A DNA stretch of 38,027 bases from Paraclostridium benzoelyticum (GCF_001006285.1 NZ_LBBT01000045.1:1-38027); one strand, 5' to 3'; counted from the first letter of the stretch, positions 1-8,463 are shown. Numbers and translations are program-made. The notes: generated from the sequence alone by a model not told the origin.

Positions 1-42
1 CATTTATAATTTTAAAGTTGATTTTAAAATTTAATTTTAAAA

Positions 43-73
43 TAAAAAAATAGAGGTTAAAAACCTCTATTTT
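43..73 (-). terminator. Rho-independent terminator of purB
   Basis: An 8-bp perfect stem (TAGAGGTT at 51-58 with AACCTCTA at 62-69, loop of 3) begins directly after the purB stop codon. On the minus strand it is followed by a run of seven T. This closes the purB transcript. Confidence 0.85.
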
Positions 74-1516
74 CTACACGCTTAAATCTATTTTCATTCC
101 TATAGAATCTTTATATTCGCTTATAGCTGGATTTATTACATCCTCAACAAACTCAACAACTTGTTTTGGAGCTCTTCCTACAAAGTTTTTAGGATCCATT
201 ATTGATAGAATTTCTTCTTTTGACATCTTAAATGTATCGCAATCTAAAAGAATTAACTCTAATAAGTTATTATCCTTTCCTTCTTGCTTTACTCTTTTGG
301 CAGCTTGCATTGAGTACTCTCTTATAACTTCATGTAATTCTTGTCTATCTCCACCTCTTTTTACAGCCTCCATAAGAATAGTCTCTGTAGCCATAAAAGG
401 TAATTCTTCATTTATATGCTTATTTATTATACTTTCATAAACAACAAGACCATTAGTTACATTTATACCGATTTCAAGTATAGCATCTACTGCCATAAAA
501 GCTTGAGGTATAGCTAATCTTTTGTTTGCAGAGTCATCTAAACTTCTTTCTAACCATTGAGTAGCTTGTACTAATGCAGGACTTAAAGATTCCCCTATAA
601 CAAACTTAGATAATGAAGCTATTCTCTCACTTCTCATAGGATTCCTTTTATATGCCATTGCAGACGATCCGATTTGATTTTTTTCAAATGGTTCTTCTAA
701 CTCTTTTAAACTTTGTAAAAGTCTTATATCATTAGTCATCTTATGCATACTTTGAGCTATTCCTGATAAAATAGATATAACTTGGTAGTCTAATTTTCTA
801 GTATATGTTTGTCCGCTTACTGCATATGATGCTTTATAACCCATCTTATCACATACAAGTTTATCCAGTTCTTTTACTTTTTCATCATCACCTTCAAATA
901 GACTTAAGAAACTAGCCTGTGTTCCAGTTGTTCCTTTTACACCTCTAAGCTTCATATTTTCTATTCTAAAGTTTAAATCTTCTAAATCTATTAATAAATC
1001 TTGAGCCCAAAGACATGCTCTTTTTCCTACTGTTGTAAGTTGAGCTGCTTGGAAATGAGTAAATCCTAAAGTTGGTATATCTTTATTCTCTAAAGCAAAC
1101 TCTTTTAAATTATTTATTAAGTTTACTAATTTTATTCTTATAAGTTTTAATGCTTCATTCATTTGAATTACATCAGTGTTGTCTCCAACATATGCACTAG
1201 TTGCTCCTAAATGTATTATTCCTTTAGCACTATCACATTGTAATCCATAAGCTTTTACATGACTCATAACATCATGTCTTACTTCTTTTTCTATTTTTCT
1301 AGCTTCATCAAAATTTATATTATTTATATTAGCTTTTAATTCATTTATTTGTTCATCTGTTATATTAAGCCCTAACTCTTTTTCTGATTCAGCTAATGCA
1401 ACCCAAAGTTTTCTCCATGTAGAAAATTTGCATTGTGGAGAAAATATATAACTCATATCTTTACTGCAATATCTATCTATTAATGGATTTGCATATGTAC
1501 TATATTTATTTTCCAT
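74..1516 (-). CDS. purB: Adenylosuccinate lyase
   Basis: Cleaves SAICAR to AICAR and adenylosuccinate to AMP, both with release of fumarate, in cytosolic purine synthesis. The 480-residue product carries the fumarase/aspartase-superfamily signature SSAMAYKRNP near residues 285-295, the HLGATSAYVGD segment near 102 and THFQAAQ near 155, which together form the composite active site of the homotetramer. The reading frame can be extended four codons upstream to a GTG at 1526-1528, but that GTG lies inside the Shine-Dalgarno AAGGAAGGTG. The ATG at 1514-1516 has normal spacing and was chosen. It is followed by its own terminator. The gene upstream on the same strand is a recombinase-like protein 78 bp away with no clear terminator between them, so co-transcription is possible. 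Confidence 0.95.
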   Translation of the reverse strand: MENKYSTYANPLIDRYCSKDMSYIFSPQCKFSTWRKLWVALAESEKELGLNITDEQINELKANINNINFDEARKIEKEVRHDVMSHVKAYGLQCDSAKGIIHLGATSAYVGDNTDVIQMNEALKLIRIKLVNLINNLKEFALENKDIPTLGFTHFQAAQLTTVGKRACLWAQDLLIDLEDLNFRIENMKLRGVKGTTGTQASFLSLFEGDDEKVKELDKLVCDKMGYKASYAVSGQTYTRKLDYQVISILSGIAQSMHKMTNDIRLLQSLKELEEPFEKNQIGSSAMAYKRNPMRSERIASLSKFVIGESLSPALVQATQWLERSLDDSANKRLAIPQAFMAVDAILEIGINVTNGLVVYESIINKHINEELPFMATETILMEAVKRGGDRQELHEVIREYSMQAAKRVKQEGKDNNLLELILLDCDTFKMSKEEILSIMDPKNFVGRAPKQVVEFVEDVINPAISEYKDSIGMKIDLSV

Positions 1517-1575
1517 TCTATTTAGCACCTTCCTTGTGTCTTTATATTATTATTATAATTTTAATTATATATAAT

Positions 1576-1588
1576 TAAACGAACAATA
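1576..1588. promoter_or_regulatory. Candidate PurR box upstream of purB
   Basis: The plus strand reads ACGAACAAT at 1579-1587, about 65 bp upstream of the purB start. It resembles the Gram-positive PurBox core (CGAAC followed by AT-rich bases). Only one convincing half is present, although functional Bacillus sites usually have two, so this is tentative. Confidence 0.25.
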
Positions 1589-1593
1589 ACAAG

Positions 1594-2502
1594 TTATTTT
1601 TTATTTATGTTCATTTTGTCACTCGATATAATATAATCGATACTCTCACTATCTACAAAGTTAAGTACATATTTATATCTTATTGCATAGTATTTGTCAC
1701 TCCAACCAAGTTGATTTTTCACTTCTTCCTCTCCAGCACCAAGTCTTAAACTTATGGCTGCAAATGAATGTCTAAAATCTTTTGCTGAATAATTACTAAG
1801 CCCTGCCATATCTAAAGCTTTTTTCACAATTATTCTTACATTTCTATCTGTTATAGAATTTCTTTGTTGGCTAGTGAACACAAAATCTTCTGTTGGCATT
1901 ATGCAAGACGGCAGTCCTTGATATATTCTATATTCTTCTATTTTAGAAAAGCAATGTGGATGTAGCTTTACAACCCTTTCCTTTCTGCCTTTTCCTAATC
2001 TTACATATGCATTGTTATTTTCATCAACCATCAAGTCTTTCCACTTTAAATTTACTAATTCATTTAATAAACATCCAGTGGTTATAAGAAATACCATTAT
2101 TAATCTATCTCTCATGTTTAATCTAGGCAACGTATCTATAATTTGGTTTATTTCTTGAATGCTAAGTACGTCATCCTTAGTTTTTATTCTACTTACTTTT
2201 GGTTTTTTAACTAGCTTAAAAGGGTTAATTTCTATGTACTCTTCATTTTTCATGTAATTATAAAAACTATGTAAGTAACTATATATTTTTTCTGATGTAG
2301 ATTTTGCATAGTTATCTTTTACAAACTCTATAAACCCACTACAATCTTCTTTAGTTACGCTTACTAAGTCTTTATTATTTACATATTCTTTAAATAATAT
2401 AACTTTGCTTAAATAGTCATGCTTGGTTGCTGGATTATGCTTTTTTGAAAATCCTTTAAAGATTTCATACTCATATTCATTTAAAATTATATTTTCTTCC
2501 AT
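1594..2502 (-). CDS. Tyrosine-recombinase (XerC/XerD-like) protein with altered catalytic residues
   Basis: A 302-residue protein with the layout of the phage-integrase family: an N-terminal SAM-like core-binding domain (about 1-95) and a C-terminal catalytic domain (about 110-290). The beta-hairpin lysine region GKGRKER (170-176), the second arginine in FRHSF (R244), W267 at the His/Trp position and the nucleophile-position tyrosine Y276 are all present. The first catalytic arginine is not: the usual TGLRxSEL box reads TGCLLNEL (142-149), with Leu145 where Arg is expected. The His of the HxxR box is Lys241. The frame is intact, starts at ATG 2502 with a strong AGGGGGA site, and shows no decay, so it may be a DNA-binding protein or an inefficient recombinase. 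No att or dif site was recognised nearby. It is divergent from uppP. Confidence 0.8.
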   Translation of the reverse strand: MEENIILNEYEYEIFKGFSKKHNPATKHDYLSKVILFKEYVNNKDLVSVTKEDCSGFIEFVKDNYAKSTSEKIYSYLHSFYNYMKNEEYIEINPFKLVKKPKVSRIKTKDDVLSIQEINQIIDTLPRLNMRDRLIMVFLITTGCLLNELVNLKWKDLMVDENNNAYVRLGKGRKERVVKLHPHCFSKIEEYRIYQGLPSCIMPTEDFVFTSQQRNSITDRNVRIIVKKALDMAGLSNYSAKDFRHSFAAISLRLGAGEEEVKNQLGWSDKYYAIRYKYVLNFVDSESIDYIISSDKMNINKK

Positions 2503-2569
2503 ACTTAGTCCCCCTGTCTTTTTATAGTTATTAACTTTCTAACTTATTTTTAAATACCTTTTTAAAATA

Positions 2570-2598
2570 TTGAATATATTTATTAATATTGGTATACT
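2570..2598 (+). promoter_or_regulatory. SigA-type promoter of uppP
   Basis: A -35 TTGAAT (2570-2575) and a -10 TATACT (2593-2598) are separated by exactly 17 bp, 44 bp upstream of the uppP start. They lie in the 139-bp divergent gap shared with the recombinase-like gene. Confidence 0.65.
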
Positions 2599-2641
2599 TT
2601 AACGTATGGTAAAATTAGTTTAAATTAGGAGGTAGTTAAAA

Positions 2642-3454
2642 TTGTTAGAAATTTTTAAAGCCATTATACTTGGTATAGTTCAAGGTATAACTGAGTGGCT
2701 GCCTGTAAGTAGTACAGGTCATCTTATATTAGTTGAACAATTCGTTAAATTTGATTTATCACAGGTGTTTGTAAGCACATTTATGGTTGTAATCCAATTA
2801 GGTTCTATACTTGCTGTATTAACACTATATTTTAAAAAATTAAATCCTTTAGATTCTTCTAAAACAGAAAAAGAGAAAAAGGATACAATTAACTTATGGA
2901 TTAAGGTTATTATAGCAGTAATTCCATCCGGAATACTAGGTGTTTTATTTGATGATGCTATAGACTCATTATTTTTCAACCCTACAACAGTTTCAATAAC
3001 TCTTATAGTTTATGGGGTTATAATGATATTAATTGAGAACAGAAATAAAAAACCTAAAGTTAATGATTTTTCACAGCTTACATATAAATTAGCTCTAGGA
3101 ATAGGACTATTCCAATGTTTAGCTTTAATCCCAGGTACTTCAAGATCTGGATCAACTATTATAGGTGCTGCATTATTAGGTGCATCTAGATATGTAGCTG
3201 CTGAGTTTTCATTCTTCTTAGCAATACCTACAATGTTTGGTGCAAGTGCACTTAAACTTTATAAAACTGGTGCTGCCTTCTCTGGATTTGAATGGTTAGT
3301 ATTAGGTGCAGGATTTGTAACAGCATTTATAGTTTCTGTATTTGCTATTAAATTCTTAATGGATTATATCAAGAAACATGACTTCAAGGCATTTGGTTAC
3401 TATAGAATAGTACTTGGTGTAATAGTATTTGCATACTTTACATTTTTAATATAA
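2642..3454 (+). CDS. uppP: Undecaprenyl-diphosphatase (UppP/BacA family)
   Basis: An integral membrane phosphatase that converts undecaprenyl diphosphate to the monophosphate, recycling the lipid carrier for peptidoglycan; loss or excess of this enzyme changes bacitracin sensitivity. The 270-residue product is strongly hydrophobic with about eight membrane segments. It carries both family motifs: VQGITEWLPVSSTGH (13-27, with E18 and H27) and PGTSRSG (164-170, catalytic arginine R168). The start is TTG at 2642, supported by AGGAGGT seven to eight bases upstream; no ATG is better placed. It is the only plus-strand gene here. It has its own promoter and ends in a hairpin shared with the convergent helicase gene. 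Confidence 0.95.
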   Translation: MLEIFKAIILGIVQGITEWLPVSSTGHLILVEQFVKFDLSQVFVSTFMVVIQLGSILAVLTLYFKKLNPLDSSKTEKEKKDTINLWIKVIIAVIPSGILGVLFDDAIDSLFFNPTTVSITLIVYGVIMILIENRNKKPKVNDFSQLTYKLALGIGLFQCLALIPGTSRSGSTIIGAALLGASRYVAAEFSFFLAIPTMFGASALKLYKTGAAFSGFEWLVLGAGFVTAFIVSVFAIKFLMDYIKKHDFKAFGYYRIVLGVIVFAYFTFLI

Positions 3455-3456
3455 AT

Positions 3457-3481
3457 AAAAGAAGCACTATGTGCTTCTTTT
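3457..3481. terminator. Bidirectional terminator between uppP and the helicase gene
   Basis: An 11-bp perfect stem (AAAAGAAGCAC at 3457-3467, GTGCTTCTTTT at 3471-3481) has a 3-nt loop and T-rich flanks on both strands. The stop codons of both convergent genes touch it, and the helicase stop lies within its 3' arm and tail. Confidence 0.85.
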
Positions 3482-5258
3482 ATTTTTTTGAATCTACTAA
3501 TAACCTTATTATGTCACTTGCACCTTCATTAAAAGTAGTTATAATACTTAAGTAATCTGTAGCTCTATTTATAGCAAGATATACTTTATTTAGATCTCCT
3601 ACAAAGTCATTCACTTGATAATCTTGATTTATATCATTAATACTATGGTTATATAGCATTTCTAATTCACAAAATATAATAGCTTTATATTCTAAATTTT
3701 TTATAGTATAGATATTTGCTATCGTAACTCCCGCTTTTTTTGCTACATTAGTTAATTCATCGTCCCCATATATATATGGTATTTCATTTTCTTCCAAATC
3801 TTTTTTTAACATATATTGAAAATATATAGTTTTCCCATTTTTTAACTTTTTCTTATTAAAAGGATATACAATTGCTATATCAGAATAACTAAGTCCCTTT
3901 TGTGTAGTTAAATACTCAATTTCCCATATTACAGAACTTATTTGTTCTTCTATATCCGAAACTTTTATTATATCTACAGCCTTATTACTCTTTCTAATAT
4001 AGTTTGATAAATAATACATATTATTTGCAACCTTAGGTCTTATACTCTTTATATAATCATTTGAATTTTTATCAAAATTATTTACAAACTCAACTAAATT
4101 ATTACTTTGTCTATAGTTATCATTTAATTGTATTGTATCATTAAACTGTATATGGTCCCAAGAGTTTTTAAATATACTTAAATTACTAAATATATTTAAC
4201 CCTTTGCACTCAAATGCATTAAATATATACTTAGATTTATACAGGAAGCTTCTTATGAAATCAATCTGTTCAGGTTCGAAGCATTCAATTTCATCTATAA
4301 ATATTCCTTTAAACATACTTTTATTTTTTATAGTATTTTTAGCTTGTAAAACAAGGTTTTTATATACCTTATCAGGAGTATTTTTTAGCATATTGTAATC
4401 AAACACCAAGTTGTATGCTTTTGCTAATTTAAATAAGAAAGATGTAAATGTATGAATTTCTATATTATTATTGTCTTTATATAAAATATCCAATCTTTCT
4501 TTTAGCTCATTTCTAAGTTGTTTTGTATAAGTGAATATTACAAATTTATGGTGTGGGTATATTCTAGCTAATTTTATAGCTTTAGCTAATAATATAGTAG
4601 TTTTCCCACATCCAGATGCTCCTTTGTATAAGGTGTCTCCATATTTAACCGAAGCTACTTTCTCAACTTGATTTCTTTCTAGCATAGTAGCTGTATAGCT
4701 ATAATCTTCATTTGAAAAAGATATTTTCTTTAGATTTTTATTTAAATTAAGATTATTATTTATCACGTAATATTCAGGGCAAATTTGTAACATGAATAAA
4801 TTAAGTAAAATTTCATCATTTGGATTTCCTAAATATTCATCTATGCTAATTTCATAGTTCATTATTTTGTATAGCTTCTCTTTATCTATTATATTATTTT
4901 CTACAAAGTCATTATCTCCATTATCATATATAGATACGTGGGGCATTATAAATATGTAGTTATATTCAATATCATTACCTATTTTGCTCATTTGCTTTCT
5001 TAAAAGATCATATTCTTCTTCCATTACCTCTAACAATTCATCTTCTAAGAGCATAAATAAATCTTCTGTTGTATCCATAAACTTTATAAACAAAACTCTT
5101 TTATCTTTTATATATAGAAGATCTGTATTTATTCCTTTAAAAGGAGTCACCTTTGGCACTACATTAGCTTCCTCTTTCATACTTTGATAAAAAACCTTTT
5201 CAAATTCTTTTATCTTTAATGCATCTAGCTCGGAATTTATATTTATGTACTGGCTCAA
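3480..5258 (-). CDS. UvrD/Rep-like superfamily 1 helicase with unassigned N-terminal region
   Basis: A 592-residue ATP-dependent helicase-like protein. Visible SF1 motifs are Walker A GASGCGKTT (213-221), motif Ia region FTYTKQLRNEL (242-252), Walker B IDEIE (321-325, instead of the common DEAQ), motif IV NYRQS (381-385), motif V TIKNLEY (518-524) and motif VI AINRATDYL (562-570) with arginine 565. Residues 1-195 precede the helicase core and match no domain I recognise; part could be a degenerate nuclease-like or NERD-like fold, but no active site is evident. The start is TTG at 5258 behind GAGGGGG with 8-nt spacing; the nearby ATG runs into a stop. It is probably involved in DNA repair or in conflict with foreign DNA; no partner gene is next to it. 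Role uncertain, helicase assignment firm. Confidence 0.8.
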   Translation of the reverse strand: MSQYININSELDALKIKEFEKVFYQSMKEEANVVPKVTPFKGINTDLLYIKDKRVLFIKFMDTTEDLFMLLEDELLEVMEEEYDLLRKQMSKIGNDIEYNYIFIMPHVSIYDNGDNDFVENNIIDKEKLYKIMNYEISIDEYLGNPNDEILLNLFMLQICPEYYVINNNLNLNKNLKKISFSNEDYSYTATMLERNQVEKVASVKYGDTLYKGASGCGKTTILLAKAIKLARIYPHHKFVIFTYTKQLRNELKERLDILYKDNNNIEIHTFTSFLFKLAKAYNLVFDYNMLKNTPDKVYKNLVLQAKNTIKNKSMFKGIFIDEIECFEPEQIDFIRSFLYKSKYIFNAFECKGLNIFSNLSIFKNSWDHIQFNDTIQLNDNYRQSNNLVEFVNNFDKNSNDYIKSIRPKVANNMYYLSNYIRKSNKAVDIIKVSDIEEQISSVIWEIEYLTTQKGLSYSDIAIVYPFNKKKLKNGKTIYFQYMLKKDLEENEIPYIYGDDELTNVAKKAGVTIANIYTIKNLEYKAIIFCELEMLYNHSINDINQDYQVNDFVGDLNKVYLAINRATDYLSIITTFNEGASDIIRLLVDSKK

Positions 5259-5283
5259 TTTCTCATCCCCCTCATTTTATATA

Positions 5284-5292
5284 ATTATATCA
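5284..5292 (-). promoter_or_regulatory. Extended -10 promoter of the helicase gene
   Basis: The minus strand reads TGATATAAT, an extended -10 element, 26 bp upstream of the TTG start. No good -35 is seen at 17 bp. Confidence 0.45.
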
Positions 5293-5330
5293 TTTTAAAT
5301 AGTTTTTTGCTATATTGATATATTTAATAT

Positions 5331-5353
5331 ATTATTTCCATTTATTATTTCCA
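5331..5353. repeat. Two direct copies of a 10-bp sequence
   Basis: ATTATTTCCA occurs at 5331-5340 and again at 5344-5353, a 13-bp period, between the helicase promoter and the terminator of the upstream 92-codon gene. The rest of the 170-bp gap is featureless AT-rich sequence. Confidence 0.5.
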
Positions 5354-5400
5354 TGAAACATCCTTATTACTCTTTTTTTATAATAATTTTCTTAAACGTA

Positions 5401-5432
5401 AAAAATAGGTACTATTTAAAGTACCTATTTTT
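5401..5432 (-). terminator. Terminator of the 92-codon gene
   Basis: AAAAATAGGTAC (5401-5412) pairs perfectly with GTACCTATTTTT (5421-5432), giving a 12-bp stem and an 8-nt loop immediately after the stop codon. T-rich flanks on both sides could let it work in either direction. Confidence 0.8.
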
Positions 5433-5710
5433 TATGATTTATAGTGGCTTTCTAACCATATATTCATTTTTCTTCTTATTTCATTTTTCTTTACTTCTTC
5501 AAAGTCAGCATCATTTATACTATAACTTTGAACTAATTTGTCTACATTAGGAGGATACTCTAAGAAATTTCCATTTTTATTTTCAAATCCAATACTCATT
5601 ATATCGTAATTATCTTCATTTTTATTCACAACAACTCCATATTCAACATCTTCATTTTTATTGCAATTTGATATTTTAACATATTGATTTCTAGCAAGAG
5701 TATTTAACAT
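5432..5710 (-). CDS. Hypothetical protein, 92 residues
   Basis: I do not recognise this protein. It is small, acidic and rich in Asn, Asp, Glu and aromatic residues, with no signal peptide or membrane segment. The first 55 residues look strand-rich (short alternating hydrophobic stretches such as YGVVV and YDIMSIGF), as in small SH3-like barrels; the last 30 look helical (DADFEEVKKNEIRRKMNIW). It has a strong site (AAAGGAGAA) ahead of the ATG at 5710 and a perfect terminator after it, so it is very probably a real gene. It lies 64 bp downstream of the DUF523-DUF1722 gene with no terminator between, so they may share a transcript. Confidence 0.7.
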   Translation of the reverse strand: MLNTLARNQYVKISNCNKNEDVEYGVVVNKNEDNYDIMSIGFENKNGNFLEYPPNVDKLVQSYSINDADFEEVKKNEIRRKMNIWLESHYKS

Positions 5711-5774
5711 ATCATTTCTCCTTTCATTTTTTCTTTATTATTATTATCATTTTATAATTTTTTATTATATAGAT

Positions 5775-6698
5775 TTATAAACTTCTTCCTTTACCGGAGT
5801 CCATTAAATTTATTAAGCTCTCTGGGTATGGATTAAATATAGTTTGACTTAAAATTTTTTCGTCTTCAAATCTAGCTGCATATATTTTTACGTTATTTAA
5901 GGCTGTATTCAATGGTATTTTACCTTTGCTATACTTAACTATATTATCAACAAATACTTCCTTTTCTTTTAAAGATAAATATTCTTCATATTTATTGTAT
6001 ATATCTAAAATAGTTTGAATATTTTTTTTTGTATTTCTATTTTTATTTAAAAGTTGAAATAACGTATTTTGATAATCTTTATATTCTTCATTTTTACACA
6101 TAGTATCTAAATGGCTAAAAATTTTAACATCATAATTTTTTAATAGCAACTCATTATTTTTATGAAATTTTTTTATATCACTTTTTTCACTTTTAAAATT
6201 ATTTATCATAAATAATTTAGTTAAAAACTCATCTCTTATTGAGTAATTTTTAAGTCTACCTTCATTTTCTATAGGTAAGTAACCATGCGAATTCAATATT
6301 TCCTCCGCAAAAAAACCATTACTTCCATTAGTTAATGTTGATTGCCCACTTTTATGATATACTTTAACATCTTTTATCCCACATGAAGGTGATTTGCTCT
6401 TTAATATACATCCATCAATATCATCCAATTTAGAAATGTAATTTTGAGAAAAATTTTTCATCTGTTTAGTATAATCTTTATTGCTTTTCGGTTGAATAAG
6501 TTTTTTTTCATTATTATAGTCAATAATTCTTATAGCTTCTCTAGGAGTCGAAAGACCTATTTCAACCTCAGGACATACTGCACAAAATTCAACATAATCT
6601 TTTAAAGAGTCTATAAACTTGCTGCTTGCTCCTTGACCATTATATCTACAATTTTCAAATCCTAAACATTTACTGATTAATAACTTTGGACGTCTCAT
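5775..6698 (-). CDS. DUF523-DUF1722 fusion protein, TudS-like desulfidase candidate
   Basis: A 307-residue cytosolic protein. The N-terminal half (about 1-150) is DUF523: ISKCLGFENCRYNG (8-21), FCAVCPEVEIGL (38-49) and SKSPSCGIKDVKVY (101-114). C11, C42 and C106 are the likely conserved trio. Members of this family studied as thiouracil desulfidases (TudS) hold a [4Fe-4S] cluster through three cysteines and remove sulfur from thiolated uracils. The C-terminal half (about 160-300) is the helical DUF1722 domain of unknown function, often fused to DUF523. ATG at 6698 follows AGGAGAT. The desulfidase role is inferred from the family; what DUF1722 does is unknown. Good domain confidence, moderate functional confidence. 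Confidence 0.8.
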   Translation of the reverse strand: MRRPKLLISKCLGFENCRYNGQGASSKFIDSLKDYVEFCAVCPEVEIGLSTPREAIRIIDYNNEKKLIQPKSNKDYTKQMKNFSQNYISKLDDIDGCILKSKSPSCGIKDVKVYHKSGQSTLTNGSNGFFAEEILNSHGYLPIENEGRLKNYSIRDEFLTKLFMINNFKSEKSDIKKFHKNNELLLKNYDVKIFSHLDTMCKNEEYKDYQNTLFQLLNKNRNTKKNIQTILDIYNKYEEYLSLKEKEVFVDNIVKYSKGKIPLNTALNNVKIYAARFEDEKILSQTIFNPYPESLINLMDSGKGRSL

Positions 6699-6784
6699 AA
6701 TTATATCTCCTATTATGTTTATAAATTTTAATATTAGTATTTTAATCTTATTTAAAGTAAATTATTCTTATTATTTCAATTCAA

Positions 6785-6824
6785 AAAATCAAAAAAGCGA
6801 ATATATCAAATGATATATTCGCTT
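6785..6824 (-). terminator. Terminator of rny
   Basis: A 14-bp perfect stem (6795-6808 with 6811-6824) and 2-nt apex, followed on the minus strand by a T-rich tract (TTTTTTGATTTT). It lies 11 bp after the rny stop. Confidence 0.85.
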
Positions 6825-6835
6825 AAATTATTTTC

Positions 6836-8380
6836 TTATTTAGCGTATTCTATTGCTCTTGTTTCTCTTATTATGCTAACTTTGATTTGTCCAGGATACT
6901 CTAATTCATCCTCTATTCTCTTAGTCATATCTCTTGCTAATAAATGTATATCTTCATCGTTTACATTTTCTGGTTTAACCATTATTCTGATTTCTCTACC
7001 AGCTTGTATTGCAAACGATTTATCTACACCCTCATATGAATTAGCTATTTCTTCTAATTTCTCTAAACGTTTAATGTATGCTTCTAATGTTTCACGTCTA
7101 GCACCAGGTCTTGCAGCTGATATAGCATCTGCAGCTGTAACTAGTACAGCTTCTATAGTTTGTGGCTCATAATCTCCATGATGAGTACTCATAGCATGTA
7201 TAACATCTTTAGATTCTTTGTATCTTCTAAGTAAGTCCATACCTATCTCAACATGAGTTCCTTCCATTTCATGATCAACTGCCTTACCTATATCATGAAG
7301 TAATCCAGCTCTCTTAGCTAATTTTACGTCTGCTCCTATTTCAGCAGCCATTATACCAGCTATATGAGCTACTTCTATAGAATGTCTTAAAACATTTTGT
7401 CCATAGCTTGTTCTATAGTTAAGTCTACCTAAAAGTCTTACTAATTCTGGATGTAATCCATGAACCCCTGTTTCAAAAGTAGCTTGTTCTCCAAACTCTT
7501 TGATTATATTATCAACTTCTTTTCTAGCTTTCTCAACCATTTCTTCAATTCTTGCAGGATGTATTCTTCCATCTGCGATAAGCTTTTCAAGTGCAATTCT
7601 TGCAACTTCTCTTCTTATAGGGTCAAATCCAGATAATATTACTGCTTCTGGAGTATCATCTATTATTAAATCTATTCCAGTAAGAGTTTCTAATGTTCTA
7701 ATATTTCTACCTTCTCTACCTATAATTCTTCCCTTCATTTCATCGTTAGGAAGGTTAACCACTGTTACAGTAGTTTCTGCCACATGATCGGCTGCGCATT
7801 TTTGTATAGCATATCCTATTATTTCTCTAGACTTCTTATCTGCTTCATCTTTAGCTTGAGATTCTATTTCCTTTATCATTATAGACATCTCTCTTCTTAC
7901 TTCTCTTTCAGCATTAGTTAATATGATTTCTTTTGCTTGGTCTGAAGTTATTCCAGATATGCTTTCTAATTTTTCTAATTGTTGAACTTTAATAGCTTCA
8001 ACGTTTTCTTCTTTTTTCTCAATCTTTTTAAGTTTATCATTAAGAACCGTTTCTTTATTCTCTAGAGCTTGAAGTTTTTTATCTAAAACCTCTTCCTTTT
8101 GAATTATTCTTCTTTCAAACTTTTGAACTTCAATTCTTCTTTCTTTGTTTTCTTTCTCTGCTTCATTTCTCCATTTATGGATCTCTTCTTTTGCTTCTAA
8201 TAGTTTTTCTTTTTGTAAAGTTTCTGCATCTTTGTTTGCTTTATCTATTATATCATCGGCCATCTTTTCAGCTTGGCCAATCTTAGCTTCAGATATGTTT
8301 TTTCTTACAAAATAACCAACTATAATACCCACAAATATTCCCAATAAAGCGCCTATTATTGCCTCTACTATGACATCCAC
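6836..8380 (-). CDS. rny: Ribonuclease Y
   Basis: Membrane-anchored endoribonuclease that starts mRNA decay in Firmicutes. The 514-residue product has one N-terminal membrane helix (about 4-25), a long charged coiled coil (about 30-190), a KH domain with [12 protein letters not shown], and an HD hydrolase domain with the metal-binding HD pair in [11 protein letters not shown] near residue 362. Length matches the family (about 510-520). The only NTG start that keeps the membrane helix is GTG at 8378-8380. That GTG forms the last bases of a near-perfect Shine-Dalgarno AAAGGAGGTG, leaving no spacer. The annotated N terminus is therefore uncertain by a few codons; ATA at codon 4 has ideal spacing. 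It has its own promoter and terminator, downstream of recA as in Bacillus. Confidence 0.95.
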   Translation of the reverse strand: MDVIVEAIIGALLGIFVGIIVGYFVRKNISEAKIGQAEKMADDIIDKANKDAETLQKEKLLEAKEEIHKWRNEAEKENKERRIEVQKFERRIIQKEEVLDKKLQALENKETVLNDKLKKIEKKEENVEAIKVQQLEKLESISGITSDQAKEIILTNAEREVRREMSIMIKEIESQAKDEADKKSREIIGYAIQKCAADHVAETTVTVVNLPNDEMKGRIIGREGRNIRTLETLTGIDLIIDDTPEAVILSGFDPIRREVARIALEKLIADGRIHPARIEEMVEKARKEVDNIIKEFGEQATFETGVHGLHPELVRLLGRLNYRTSYGQNVLRHSIEVAHIAGIMAAEIGADVKLAKRAGLLHDIGKAVDHEMEGTHVEIGMDLLRRYKESKDVIHAMSTHHGDYEPQTIEAVLVTAADAISAARPGARRETLEAYIKRLEKLEEIANSYEGVDKSFAIQAGREIRIMVKPENVNDEDIHLLARDMTKRIEDELEYPGQIKVSIIRETRAIEYAK

Positions 8381-8437
8381 CTCCTTTGTTAAATAAACCG
8401 TTAACTACAGTATTTATAACATCTATTTTTATAAACT

Positions 8438-8462
8438 AAATAAGAATATTTTATTCTTATTT
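8438..8462 (-). terminator. Hairpin after recA, overlapping the rny transcription start region
   Basis: An 11-bp perfect stem (8438-8448 with 8452-8462, 3-nt loop) followed on the minus strand by TTTAGTTT. It could terminate recA readthrough. Its 5' arm begins beside the rny -10 element, so rny transcripts would start inside the arm and keep only a shortened 5'-terminal hairpin. Confidence 0.5.
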
Positions 8463-8463
8463 A

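Noticed and set aside
1594..2502. Frameshift or pseudogene explanation for the altered recombinase box I
   Set aside because: The frame is continuous, flanking conserved residues are in register, and several bases differ from an Arg-containing box, so a single error cannot explain it.
2503..2641. att or dif site near the recombinase-like gene
   Set aside because: No direct repeats flanking an insertion and no recognisable dif-like palindrome were found in the divergent gap or around purB.
6810..7172. 120-codon plus-strand reading frame opposite rny
   Set aside because: Lies antisense within the conserved HD-domain coding region of rny, with no ribosome-binding site and a composition typical of a reverse-strand shadow.
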